In this document: positions 33,212 through 41,759 of the stretch, piece by piece | How the letters are laid out: every line of letters starts with the position of its first letter | How positions within the stretch are numbered: position 1 is the first letter of the stretch | From: Agromyces badenianii | Lineage (GTDB): Bacteria; Actinomycetota; Actinomycetes; Actinomycetales; Microbacteriaceae | Direction of reading: 5' to 3' | NCBI RefSeq assembly: GCF_003070885.1 | Contig: NZ_CP028913.1 | Coordinates: forward strand, 248,001-312,000 | Length of the DNA stretch: 64,000 nt | Position numbers and translations under genes: made by a program | The notes under the pieces: model-generated | Database searches by the model: none | The model's input: the letters and a program-made list of their open reading frames with translations, nothing else | Told to the model about the DNA's origin: nothing

Positions 33212-33649
33212 ATGCAACGAATCATCTCTTCCAGCGCGCTCGTCTTCGCCGGCGCCCTACTTCTCTCAGGCTGCGCAACGGGCGGCACCGGTGCCAGTGC
33301 ATCGGCCGACTCGTGCGAGGTCGTCCGCGTCGAGGTGCGCGACATCTCGAACGGCGCCCAGAACTCGATCCTCACGGTGAGCGACCCCGCCGAGCTGGAG
33401 GCATACCTCGACCGGCTCTCCGAGCGCGTCGACGCACTCGACGAGCAGGCTGCTGACGACTCGGCGCTCGCCACGGCTCTCGACGGACTGCAAGAGAAGC
33501 TCGACGACGCGAGCGATTGGGCGGAGACCCTGCCCACCGCGGCCGAGATCGAGGCCGGCACCGAGATCGACGCCGACGCTCAGTCGCAGCAGACCGCAGA
33601 CATCCAGGCCGCGGCCGTCAAGGTCACCGAGGTGTGCACCGCCGAATAG
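33212..33649 (+). CDS. Small lipoprotein with helical acidic domain
   Basis: A 145-aa lipoprotein: signal MQRIISSSALVFAGALLLSGC with lipidation Cys at 21. The mature part is rich in Ala, Asp and Glu and looks mainly helical (AELEAYLDRLSERVDALDEQ, LQEKLDDASDWAETL), with one Cys near each end (DSCEVV, TEVCTAE) that could pair. Ribosome site AGGGGG upstream and a TAGACT -10 candidate at 33174. Not recognised beyond this. Confidence 0.7.
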   Translation: MQRIISSSALVFAGALLLSGCATGGTGASASADSCEVVRVEVRDISNGAQNSILTVSDPAELEAYLDRLSERVDALDEQAADDSALATALDGLQEKLDDASDWAETLPTAAEIEAGTEIDADAQSQQTADIQAAAVKVTEVCTAE

Positions 33650-33730
33650 CGATCGTCGATCCGGTCGTCGCACGGCGGATCGCCGGGTCGCCCGGCACCT
33701 GCACGCACGCGAGGGGCGCGCGGTATCCGT

Positions 33731-34621
33731 TCACTCGGAGGCCGCGCGCTTTCTCGTGCCCGTCGACTTCGCCGGTGCCTTCGAGCCCGCCTTCTTCTTC
33801 GAGCTGCCCGTGCTCTTCGCGCCTGAGCCCGCGCCCGACTCGCGCTTGGCGGCGATCGACTGCCGCAGCGCCTCCATGAGATCGATGACCTCGCCGCCCT
33901 CCTCCTCGGGCTCCTCGCCGAAGGTCGCAGCGGTGTCGACGCCCTCGCCCTGCTCGAGCTTCGCCGTGATGAGGGTGCGCAGCTCCTGCTGGTACTCGTC
34001 GACGTACTGCTCGGGATCGAAGTCGGAGACGAGACTCTCGACGAGCTGCTTGGAGAGGTCGAGTTCTTTCGCCGAGATCTTCACCGGTTCGTCGAGCGAG
34101 GCGAACTCGGCGGCGCGCACCTCGTCGCTCCAGAGCAGGGTCTGCACCATGAGCACGTCGCCGTGCACGCGCAGCGCCGCGAGGCGAGTCTTCTGCCGCA
34201 GCGCCATCTGCACGATCGCGGTGCGATCGGTCGACTCGAGGGTCTCGCGCAGCAGCACGTACGCCTTCGACGACGCGGAGTCGGGCTCGAGGTAGTAGCT
34301 GCGGTCGAACATGATCGGGTCGATCTGCTCGCTCGGCACGAACTCCACCACCTCGATCTCACGGCTGCGTTCGGCCGGGAGCGACTTGAGGTCGTCGTCG
34401 GTGATGACGACGGTCTGCTCGCCGTCGTCGTAGGCCTTGTCGATGTTCTTGTAGTCGACGACCTTGCCGCAGACCTCGCACTTGCGCTGGTATCGGATGC
34501 GCCCGCCATCCTCGTCGTGCACCTGGTGCAGTGACACGTCGTGGTCTTCGGTGGCGGTGTACAACTTGACGGGCACATTGACCAGGCCGAATGTGACCGC
34601 GCCCTTCCAGACGGCTCGCAT
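33731..34621 (-). CDS. ku: Ku protein (non-homologous end joining)
   Basis: Forms a homodimeric ring on double-strand breaks and recruits LigD. A 296-aa protein starting MRAVWKGAVTFGLVNVPVKL, with a CEVCGK motif, DLKSLP, the Ku core (YYLEPDSASSKAYVLLRETL) and the bridge helices (KQLVESLVSDFDPEQYVDEY). The C-terminal ~45 residues are Lys/Ser/Ala-rich (SSKKKAGSKAPAKS), a DNA-binding tail typical of actinobacterial Ku. Divergent from ligD with a 110-bp gap, which supports a working NHEJ pair. Confidence 0.96.
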   Translation of the reverse strand: MRAVWKGAVTFGLVNVPVKLYTATEDHDVSLHQVHDEDGGRIRYQRKCEVCGKVVDYKNIDKAYDDGEQTVVITDDDLKSLPAERSREIEVVEFVPSEQIDPIMFDRSYYLEPDSASSKAYVLLRETLESTDRTAIVQMALRQKTRLAALRVHGDVLMVQTLLWSDEVRAAEFASLDEPVKISAKELDLSKQLVESLVSDFDPEQYVDEYQQELRTLITAKLEQGEGVDTAATFGEEPEEEGGEVIDLMEALRQSIAAKRESGAGSGAKSTGSSKKKAGSKAPAKSTGTRKRAASE

Positions 34622-34731
34622 GCCTCAAGTACACACCCGGCGCGGGCTCGGGCGATAGCCCCGGCACGACGCGTCAGGGTCGGCGGGGGGCGATTCGCGC
34701 CATCCGGCCCGGGCACGGGCAAGATAGGGGC

Positions 34732-37197
34732 ATGGCTGAGGGCGCGCGGCAGCTCGTCGAGGTCGATGGCCGACGCCTGCGGCTGACGAACCTCGACAAG
34801 GTCATGTATCCCGAGACGGGCATGACGAAGGGCGAGGTGATCTCGTACTACGCCGAGATCGCCCCCGTCATGGTGCCTCTCGTCGCCGGGCGTCCGGTCA
34901 CGCGCAAACGCTGGGTGCACGGCGTCGGCACGGCGGATGCCCCGGAGACGGCGTTCTTCGAGAAGAACCTCGCCGAGCATGCACCCGAGTGGGTGCGCCG
35001 AGGCATCCAGCACCACTCCGACGGCGACAAGGCGTACCCGATCGCCGGCGATCGGGCGACGCTCGTGTGGCTGGCCCAGCAGGCCGCCCTCGAGTTGCAC
35101 GTACCGCAATGGCGGTTCGACGCCCGCGGGGAGCCGGCGGGCCCCGACCGGATGGTCTTCGACCTCGACCCCGGTGAGGGCATGGGCCTCGCCGAGTGCG
35201 CAGAGGTCGCTCGCCACGTGCGCGCCCTCCTCGAGGGAATGGGCCTCGAGGCGATCCCCGTGACGAGCGGCAGCAAGGGCATCCACCTCTACGCGGCGCT
35301 CGACGGCTCGCAGACCTCCGACCAGGTGTCGGCGGTCGCGCACGAACTCGCGAGGGCGCTCGAGGCCGACCACCCCGAGCTCATCGTCTCGAGCATGCGC
35401 AAGACGCTGCGCACGGGGCGCGTGCTCATCGACTGGAGTCAGAACAACGGCAAGAAGACGACGATCGCGCCGTACTCCCTCCGCGGGCGGTCGCGCCCGA
35501 CGGTCGCGGCGCCGCGCACCTGGCACGAGCTCGAGGCCCCCGATCTCCGTCAGCTCGAGGCATCCGACGTGCTCGCCCGCGTCGCGGAGTCGGGCGACCC
35601 GATGGGGACGTTCACCGAGCACTCGCACGCCGGCCCACTCTCGGCGTACCTCTCGATGCGCACGAGCGGCGCCACTCCCGAACCCATGCCCGCCTCGGCG
35701 TGGGGACAGGTCAGTGGCGGACCGCCGAGCGGCAGCGGGCCGCGTTTCGTGATTCAGGAGCATCACGCGCGGCGCCTGCACTACGACCTGCGACTCGAGC
35801 GAGACGGCGTCATGAAGAGCTGGGCCGTGCCGAAGGGAGTGCCCGAGACCTCCGGCACGAACCACCTCGCCGTGCAGACCGAAGACCACCCGATGGAGTA
35901 TGCGACGTTCGAGGGCACGATCCCGAGGGGGGAGTACGGCGCGGGCTCGATGACGATCTGGGACACGGGCGTCTACGCCGCCGAGAAGTGGCGCGACGAC
36001 GAGATCATCATCGACCTCGACGGGCAGGCGGGCGGCCCGCTGGGTGGACCGGCGCGACTCGCACTCATCCGCACCGACGGGCAGGGCGAGAAGAGCTCGT
36101 GGCTGCTGCATCGGATGAAGGATCAGGCTCCGGGCGCGGCTCGAGCGGCGGCGGCGGCATCGGCGGATGGCGGCGCCGGCGACCTCGATGCGCGCCCTCC
36201 TGCGACGGGCGCTCCTCGACCAGCGGGGAGGGTCGGCCCGATCTCGCAGCGTCCGATGCTCGCGACCGCCGCCTCACTCGGCATGCTCACGGGCGAGGAG
36301 TGGGCGCTCGAGTGGAAGTGGGACGGCATCCGGGTGCTCGCCCGCGTCGAAGCGGGCGGCATGCGGCTGCTCAGCCGCAACGGAGTCGACATCACCGCCC
36401 GCTACCCCGACCTCGCCTCCCTTCCGTCCGTCGTGCGCGGTGATGCGGTCGTCGACGGCGAGATCGTCGCGCTCGACACCGATGGCCGCCCCGACTTCGG
36501 TCGCCTGCAGCGCCGGATGAACCTCACCAAGCCGCGCGAGATCGAACGGGTCGCGGCATCCGTGCCCGTGCGCCTGCTGCTGTTCGACGTGCTCGAGGTC
36601 GACGGCCGGCCGGTCACCGACGAGCCCTACCGCCAGCGCCGGGCCCGACTCGCAGGCCTCATGCGGATGAAGCGCGGTGTGCCGGTCGAGGTGCCGGCGC
36701 CGGCGACCGGCACCCCCGAGGAGGCGCTCGCGGAGAGTCGACGGCTCGGCCTCGAGGGCATCGTCGCGAAGCGGCCCGACTCCCCGTATCGGCCCGGCGC
36801 CCGCAGCTCCGACTGGCTCAAGCACAAGCTCACGCTCACGCAGGAGGTCGTGATCGGCGGCTATCGGCGCGGCGCTGGCACGCGCACCGGCCGCATCCGC
36901 TCGCTGCTCGTCGGCATCCCCGGAGATCGCGGGCTCGAGTACGCCGGGCGCGTCGGCTCGGGACTCGGCGAGCTCGCCCTCGAGCGGCTGCTCGCGGCCC
37001 TGCGGCCGCTCGAACAGGCCGAATCCCCATTCGTCGAGGTGCCCGCAGCCGACATGAGCGACGCCGTCTGGGTTCGCCCCGAGCTCGTCGGCGAGATCGA
37101 GCTCAGCGACTGGACGAGCACCGGCGTCGCGCGGCATCCGCGCTGGCGGGGCCTGCGGCCCGACAAGGCGCCGGCCGAGGTCGAGCGCGAGACCTGA
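34732..37197 (+). CDS. ligD: Multifunctional ATP-dependent DNA ligase LigD
   Basis: An 821-aa enzyme with the mycobacterial domain order. Polymerase/primase domain at ~1-290 (DLDPGEG with D144 and D146; SGSKGIHLYA). 3'-phosphoesterase domain at ~335-480 (HHARRLHYDLRLERDG, GEYGAGSM). Ligase domain from ~500 with the adenylated Lys in EWKWDGIR (K529), DGEIVALD, EGIVAKR and WLKHK. It fills, trims and seals breaks held by Ku. A Pro/Ala/Gly-rich linker (about 470-500) joins the last two domains. No frameshift seen. Confidence 0.95.
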   Translation: MAEGARQLVEVDGRRLRLTNLDKVMYPETGMTKGEVISYYAEIAPVMVPLVAGRPVTRKRWVHGVGTADAPETAFFEKNLAEHAPEWVRRGIQHHSDGDKAYPIAGDRATLVWLAQQAALELHVPQWRFDARGEPAGPDRMVFDLDPGEGMGLAECAEVARHVRALLEGMGLEAIPVTSGSKGIHLYAALDGSQTSDQVSAVAHELARALEADHPELIVSSMRKTLRTGRVLIDWSQNNGKKTTIAPYSLRGRSRPTVAAPRTWHELEAPDLRQLEASDVLARVAESGDPMGTFTEHSHAGPLSAYLSMRTSGATPEPMPASAWGQVSGGPPSGSGPRFVIQEHHARRLHYDLRLERDGVMKSWAVPKGVPETSGTNHLAVQTEDHPMEYATFEGTIPRGEYGAGSMTIWDTGVYAAEKWRDDEIIIDLDGQAGGPLGGPARLALIRTDGQGEKSSWLLHRMKDQAPGAARAAAAASADGGAGDLDARPPATGAPRPAGRVGPISQRPMLATAASLGMLTGEEWALEWKWDGIRVLARVEAGGMRLLSRNGVDITARYPDLASLPSVVRGDAVVDGEIVALDTDGRPDFGRLQRRMNLTKPREIERVAASVPVRLLLFDVLEVDGRPVTDEPYRQRRARLAGLMRMKRGVPVEVPAPATGTPEEALAESRRLGLEGIVAKRPDSPYRPGARSSDWLKHKLTLTQEVVIGGYRRGAGTRTGRIRSLLVGIPGDRGLEYAGRVGSGLGELALERLLAALRPLEQAESPFVEVPAADMSDAVWVRPELVGEIELSDWTSTGVARHPRWRGLRPDKAPAEVERET

Positions 37198-37221
37198 GCA
37201 GCAGCGCGGCGGCAGGCAGCC

Positions 37222-38205
37222 TCAGGCCGCGTCTTCGGCCGCCGGTCCGAGCAGCTCGAGCAGACGGCGTTCCCGATCGGGGCCGGATGCCACGACCACC
37301 CCGCGCTCGTAGGCGCTCAGCACGCGCGGGTCGACATAGCTGCCCTTCGCGATCGCGGGGGTGTTGCCGAGCACGCGCGACGCCTCCTCGATCGCCTCGC
37401 GGATCGCCGAGGTGCGCGCCCGCCCGGTGCCCGCGGGTCCGAGCTCGGCGAGTCGGTCGGCGGCGGCGATCGTTCCCCGCAACGTGCGGAAGTCCTTCGC
37501 GGTGAAGTCGCCGCCCGTGCGATCGCGGATGTCGTCGTTCACGTCGACGGGGGCCGCAGCGCGCATCGACCGTCCGCCCGACCAGGCGTAGAGCCGGGCG
37601 GCGGCCGAGCGCTCGCCGGCTCGCTCGACGAACGCGGCGAGCGAGGCATCCGTCACCCGCATGTCCTGTGGGATGCCGCCCTTCGCGCGGAAGCGGAACC
37701 GCACGGTCTCCACGTCGTCGAGCCGTGCGTTCCGCACGAGGAGCGTCGTGAGGCCGCGGCTGCGGAATCCGGCGAGCGATTCCTCCGAACCGATGCGGAT
37801 CGCTCCGAGATCGAGGGTGCGGAACGCCGCGGCGAGCACGCGTTCCCGAGGCAGCTCGTCGAGCGCCAGGTCTCGGGCGACGGCGCGGCGGGCGCCCGGC
37901 AGCGCCTCGGCCAGGGCGGCCATGCGCAGGAACTTCTCGGCGTCCTGTCGTTCGCGCCAGACCGGGTGGTAGCGGTACTGGCGCCGGCCGGCGGCATCGA
38001 CGCCGACGGCGAGGATGTGTGCATTCGGAGCATCCGAGATCCAGACCTCCTGCCATGCCGGCGGGATCGCGAGATCGGCGATGCGCGCCCGTTCGGCTCG
38101 ACCGGCGGTGCCGCCGTCGCTGTGCACATACAGGAAGCCGCGCCCTCGTCTCACCCGGGTGAACCCGGGCGAGACGTAGGGCTCGACGCGTTTGAGGCGC
38201 GGCAT
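37222..38205 (-). CDS. DNA topoisomerase IB (poxvirus-like)
   Basis: Relaxes supercoils through a 3'-phosphotyrosine intermediate. A 327-aa protein with the N-terminal clamp (IPPAWQEVWISDAPNAHILA, then RRQYRYHPVWRERQDAEKF) and the catalytic domain (MRVTDASLAAF, GGDFTAKDFRTLRGT, with Arg and Lys typical of the family). The nucleophile is Tyr 290 in KGSYVDPRVL. Convergent with ligD (24-bp gap) and upstream of the SAP-like gene on the same strand at 38219. Confidence 0.92.
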   Translation of the reverse strand: MPRLKRVEPYVSPGFTRVRRGRGFLYVHSDGGTAGRAERARIADLAIPPAWQEVWISDAPNAHILAVGVDAAGRRQYRYHPVWRERQDAEKFLRMAALAEALPGARRAVARDLALDELPRERVLAAAFRTLDLGAIRIGSEESLAGFRSRGLTTLLVRNARLDDVETVRFRFRAKGGIPQDMRVTDASLAAFVERAGERSAAARLYAWSGGRSMRAAAPVDVNDDIRDRTGGDFTAKDFRTLRGTIAAADRLAELGPAGTGRARTSAIREAIEEASRVLGNTPAIAKGSYVDPRVLSAYERGVVVASGPDRERRLLELLGPAAEDAA

Positions 38206-38218
38206 CGGCGTCGAGCGT

Positions 38219-38485
38219 TCAGTGGTTGCGCAGGGTCGAGATGAGTTCGGCCTTGCGCTTGCCGCTGTACCCCGTGATGCCGAGCTCCTTCGCCCGCTTC
38301 TTCAGCGCGGCGACGGTCCACTCCTCGTAGTCGCCGTGCCGGCCGCCCTTGCGGCCGATGGCGCTACGGCCCTGCTTGGCCGCGGCGTTCGAGATGCGCG
38401 CCGCCTTCTCCTTCGAGGCACCGTCTTCACGGAGCTCCTCGTAGAGCTCGGGATCCTTCAGTGACGCGTTCTTGCGTCCGGGCAT
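38219..38485 (-). CDS. DUF7218/Rho-N (SAP-like) small protein
   Basis: An 88-aa basic protein. The N-terminal half (KDPELYEELREDGASKEKAA, then RISNAAA) is the DUF7218 signature. The C-terminal half (LKKRAKELGITGYSGKRKAE, then LISTLR) is a Rho-N/SAP-type nucleic-acid-binding motif. Probably binds DNA; it lies 13 bp upstream of the topoisomerase gene on the same strand, so they may be co-transcribed. Confidence 0.82.
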   Translation of the reverse strand: MPGRKNASLKDPELYEELREDGASKEKAARISNAAAKQGRSAIGRKGGRHGDYEEWTVAALKKRAKELGITGYSGKRKAELISTLRNH

Positions 38486-38531
38486 GGTGTGCTCCGTTCT
38501 TCTTCTCTCGTGTCACAGACCTTCTCTCGTG

Positions 38532-39416
38532 TCACAGACCGCGGCCGCCGGTGACCGGCAGCACCGCGCCTGACACGTACGACGCGTCATCCGACGCCAG
38601 ATAGACGTAGGCTCCGGCGAGCTCCGCGGGCTGCCCCGCACGGCCGAGTGGGGTGTCGCGCCCGAAGCCCGGCAGCTTGTCGGGCCAGCCCGTCGCCGGG
38701 ATGAGCGGCGTCCAGATCGGCCCGGGAGCGACGGCATTGACCCGGATGCCGCGGGGCCCGAGTTCCTCGGCGAGCGCCTTCGTGAACGCCACCAACGCCG
38801 CCTTCGTCATCGCGTAGTCGACGAGCGCCGACGACGGATCGAATCCCTGGATGGACGTCGTCGTGATGATGCTCGACCCGGGCTCCAAGAGGGGCACGGC
38901 CGCCCGCGCGAGGAAGACCGGCGCGAACAGGTTCACCCGCATCACCGTCTCGAAGTCGTCGGTCGGCAACTCGTCGATGCCACCGCGATTGCGCTGGTAC
39001 GCCGCATTCAGCACCAGCAGGTCGAGGCCGCCGAACGCCTGCTCCGTGTGCTCGATGAGTTCTGCGCAGTGCGCCTCACTGCGCAGGTCGCCCGCCAGGA
39101 GCAGCGCGTCGGTGCCGGCATCCGAAACCCACTCGGCGGTCTCCTCCGCGTCGGCCTGCTCGCTCGGCAGGTACGAGATGGCGACCCTCGCCCCTTCCCT
39201 TGCGAAGGCGATGGCCACCGCGCGGCCGATGCCGGAGTCGCCGCCCGTGATGAGCGCCCTCCGCCCCTCGAGCCGGTGAGCCCCGCGGTAGCTCTGCTCG
39301 CCGTGGTCGGGCTGCGGTGACATCTGGTCGGTGAGCCCCGGCGGCGACTGCTCTTGCTTCGGGAATGGATCCGTCGTGTGCTTGGTGGTCGGGTCGATGA
39401 GTGATTCGTTGGTCAT
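38532..39416 (-). CDS. Short-chain dehydrogenase/reductase (stress-type SDR)
   Basis: A 294-aa NAD(P)-dependent oxidoreductase. After a ~45-residue polar N-terminal extension (SPQPDHGEQSYRG) comes the Rossmann motif TGGDSGIG (57-64), NAA (137-139) and the catalytic set S188, Y201, K205 (YAMTK), ending with GAVLPVTGGRG. The long N-terminus and PQPDHGE motif match the YhdF/YghA/GsiB-adjacent stress SDR group. Start ATG 39414-39416 has AGGAGG on the complement just upstream. Substrate unknown. Confidence 0.88.
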   Translation of the reverse strand: MTNESLIDPTTKHTTDPFPKQEQSPPGLTDQMSPQPDHGEQSYRGAHRLEGRRALITGGDSGIGRAVAIAFAREGARVAISYLPSEQADAEETAEWVSDAGTDALLLAGDLRSEAHCAELIEHTEQAFGGLDLLVLNAAYQRNRGGIDELPTDDFETVMRVNLFAPVFLARAAVPLLEPGSSIITTTSIQGFDPSSALVDYAMTKAALVAFTKALAEELGPRGIRVNAVAPGPIWTPLIPATGWPDKLPGFGRDTPLGRAGQPAELAGAYVYLASDDASYVSGAVLPVTGGRGL

Positions 39417-39683
39417 GTGACCTCCTGGCTTCCCGGCCACGGTACGCGCGCGTGTTATTGCACGGCAGGGGATTGACACGCCTGCGCGCATGCATCCCGG
39501 CCGCAACCGGCGTCGTCGCGACTAGCACGGGCCGAGAACGGGGGTCAACCCCTAGCCGCGCGGTCGCTCGCCCCAATAACGTCGAAGACACGAGGCGTAC
39601 CCCCGTCTCGAGGTTCTGCCCGCTGGGCCTGAACCACCCTCCGCCCCGTCGATCACGGGTGCGGAAGAATTGAAGGAGAGATC

Positions 39684-39848
39684 ATGAACATCCTCGTCGC
39701 CATTATCGCCATCGCTGCTGTCGTGCTGCTGATCACGGGCGGCGTCGTCCCCGCGCTGAACTTCCTGATCTGGGTCGGCATCGCACTGGCGGTCATCGCG
39801 GTCATCGTGTTCCTCGTGCGCTACATCGGCGGCAAGCGGACGGTCTGA
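39684..39848 (+). CDS. Small two-helix hydrophobic membrane protein
   Basis: A 54-aa protein too short for the usual gene cut-off: MNILVAIIAIAAVVLLITGG, then VVPALNFLIWVGIALAVIAV, then a short basic tail GGKRTV. Ribosome site AAGGAGAG (39672-39679) and an immediate strong terminator support it. Similar ~50-aa proteins are common, highly expressed and unassigned in actinobacteria. Confidence 0.8.
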   Translation: MNILVAIIAIAAVVLLITGGVVPALNFLIWVGIALAVIAVIVFLVRYIGGKRTV

Positions 39849-39864
39849 TCCGCGAAACTCTTGA

Positions 39865-39898
39865 GGAACGGGCGGCCTTCGGGCCGCCCGTTCCTTGT
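39865..39898 (+). terminator. Strong terminator after the small membrane protein gene
   Basis: GGAACGGGCGGCC, a TTCG tetraloop, then GGCCGCCCGTTCC: a perfect 13-bp stem followed by TTGT. Confidence 0.88.
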
Positions 39899-40000
39899 GA
39901 GCGGCGATCCGGGCCACCGAGACGGCGACATCGCGGCGCTGTTCGCGCCATTCGTCCGGTGATGTCAACGGCGCTCGCGGCGAACCCGTAAGCTTATCCT

Positions 40001-40393
40001 GTGGGAACCCTGTATTACGGAGACTCCGGCACCCCGATCGGCATCGAGGACCGCGCTCTCGCGCACCTGAAGATCGCCATCACGACCAAGCTCCGCCGTG
40101 GTGAGTCCTTCACGCTCTCCTGGCAGCACGCCGAAGATCAGCCGCGTGGCCGCAGCACGCTGTGGCTGCACGCTTCCATCCCGCTCCGTTTCGTCTTCGA
40201 CGAGCCCGAGGCGCCAGAACTCAGCCGCCAGTGGATCGAAGATCTGATGCGGTCGGCGAACAGCACCGGCGGCATCCGGCTGGTGCCCGAGCACCTCGAC
40301 ACCGACCCGATCCCGACGATCGCCGGCCAGCCCGTGCAGGTCGGCGTCGACGTGCAAGAGGTCGATTCCCCGACTGAATCGCAGCCCGCCTGA
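40001..40393 (+). CDS. DUF7882-type protein, copy 1
   Basis: A 130-aa cytoplasmic protein of a family common in Microbacteriaceae and sometimes labelled 'ATP-dependent DNA ligase' without cause. It is recognised by MGTLYYGDSGTPIGIEDRAL, AHLKIAITTKLRRGESF, STLWLHASIPLRFVF and WIEDLMRSANSTGG. TAAGCT (39989-39994) is 6 nt before the GTG, suggesting a leaderless mRNA. Convergent with a paralogue at 40445. Function unknown. Confidence 0.8.
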   Translation: MGTLYYGDSGTPIGIEDRALAHLKIAITTKLRRGESFTLSWQHAEDQPRGRSTLWLHASIPLRFVFDEPEAPELSRQWIEDLMRSANSTGGIRLVPEHLDTDPIPTIAGQPVQVGVDVQEVDSPTESQPA

Positions 40394-40444
40394 GCCCTCG
40401 GGCCTCGCGATTCGTGTCGCTCAGCCGATGGCGGATGCCTCGGT

Positions 40445-40768
40445 CTACTCGTCTTCGAGCTGTGCGCTCTCGGCCGGCTCGGGCACGAAATGCAGTCCGG
40501 CCGTGCTGTTGGCCGACAGCAGCATCTGCTCGATCCAGAGACGGTTCAACACCGGCGGCCGGTTGCCGCTGAAGACGAACTGCAGCGGAATCGATTCGTG
40601 CAGCCAGATCGTCGTGCGACCGCTGCCGTTCTCGACTCCGTGTTCCCATGTCATGGCGAAGCTCTCGGAGCGACGGAGCTTGTTGAGGATCGCCACACGA
40701 AGATGGGCCAGGGTGCGATCGTCGATGTCGATCTCACGCGGCGAAGAGTTGTAGATGAACTTGCCCAT
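40445..40768 (-). CDS. DUF7882-type protein, copy 2
   Basis: A 107-aa paralogue of the protein at 40001: MGKFIYNSSPREIDIDDRTL, AHLRVAILNKLRRSESF, TTIWLHESIPLQFVF and WIEQMLLSANSTAG align position by position, roughly half identical, while the acidic C-terminus is shorter. The two genes face each other, 51 bp apart. Function unknown. Confidence 0.8.
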   Translation of the reverse strand: MGKFIYNSSPREIDIDDRTLAHLRVAILNKLRRSESFAMTWEHGVENGSGRTTIWLHESIPLQFVFSGNRPPVLNRLWIEQMLLSANSTAGLHFVPEPAESAQLEDE

Positions 40769-40829
40769 GCCGGAACTCTAGTCCGCACGGTGCTCGCTTC
40801 GGCACCATGCGAGCCAGAGAGTCTGCCCC

Positions 40830-41084
40830 TCAGATCACGTGCCCGTCGGGGTCCAGCGGATCGTTCCGTTGGATGCCGGGCTTTCGCGCGTCGAGGGGGT
40901 CGGCGTCGAGCTGCTGCGCATCGGGGTCGCTGAGCGATGGGCCGTCGATGGTCGAGGGCGGCAGGTCGCGCATGCGTCGACGTGCCGCGTCGTCGTTCGG
41001 CGGAGCGCCGGTGTCGGCGTCGGGTCGAAGGTCGTTCTCGGGGTCGGTGAGGGCGTGGGGAGTCTGCCCTCGCGGGTCGCCCAT
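40830..41084 (-). CDS. Small hydrophilic protein, Asp/Pro-rich
   Basis: An 84-aa disordered-looking protein (PENDLRPDADTGAPPNDDAA, PSLSDPDAQQLDADPLD) with repeated D-P/D-A pairs and no hydrophobic core. ATG 41082-41084 has a good AAAGGAG ribosome site on the complement. Similar small Asp-rich proteins are found in Microbacteriaceae; function unknown. Confidence 0.65.
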   Translation of the reverse strand: MGDPRGQTPHALTDPENDLRPDADTGAPPNDDAARRRMRDLPPSTIDGPSLSDPDAQQLDADPLDARKPGIQRNDPLDPDGHVI

Positions 41085-41289
41085 GACTTGCTCCTTTCGG
41101 GCGTGCGGATGATTCGGGGGCATCCGCTCAGTACACGGTAGGCACAGCCCGGTCGCCGCCGCCAAGGGGTTGACCGAACCGGGCCAGTCGCTCGCGCAGG
41201 AGGAGCCCGTCTCGATTGGCGCGATCAGAGCGCGTGCGTTAGAGTTGCGTGGTTGCCTGATCGCGAAGATCGCGAGGGTGACATCCCAT

Positions 41290-41362
41290 GCGCCCGTAGC
41301 TCAACGGATAGAGCATCTGACTACGGATCAGAAGGTTGGGGGTTCGAATCCCTCCGGGCGCA
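41290..41362 (+). tRNA. tRNA-Arg(ACG)
   Basis: 73 nt. Acceptor GCGCCCG pairs with CGGGCGC, discriminator A; anticodon stem TCTGA/TCAGA around loop CTACGGA with anticodon ACG at 41323-41325; T-arm GGTTCGAATCC. The A34 is expected to be edited to inosine by TadA, which is encoded at 46446. Confidence 0.97.
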
Positions 41363-41759
41363 CACTGGTTGAGACAGTATCTCTGTTCTTCAGAGGCGTG
41401 GCGGCTCGCGAAAGCGGGCCGTTTTCGTTGCGGCCAGTCCGCCCTTGCGGCATCGTCCGATACGCTTCGAAGCTATGGGCGCGCTTCGCAAGACCCCGCC
41501 GTCTGCTGAGAATCACCTGAGTATCGGCGTGTGCGCCGCGCCGGAAAGGTGACGCGGAGGCTATTCCCCGGTTAGGCTCGAGACACATCTGAGTCCCGTG
41601 ATCGAGAGTTCGGATATGAAAGGTGCGCGCGCCGGGTCTGACCCGGCTACGTTCTACCGGGCGGTCTTTCTGCGGCAGCGCACGAGCAGTCCCGACTTCG
41701 CCGACCGTGAAGGACACGTTCGGCGCGAAGTCCTGCGTGCGAGAGGCCCGGCATCCCTA
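41363..41759. other. Intergenic after tRNA-Arg
   Basis: No supported gene. The frame of the DUF998 gene is open back to 41598 (ATG 41616 possible), but that part reads as basic filler. Confidence 0.45.
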
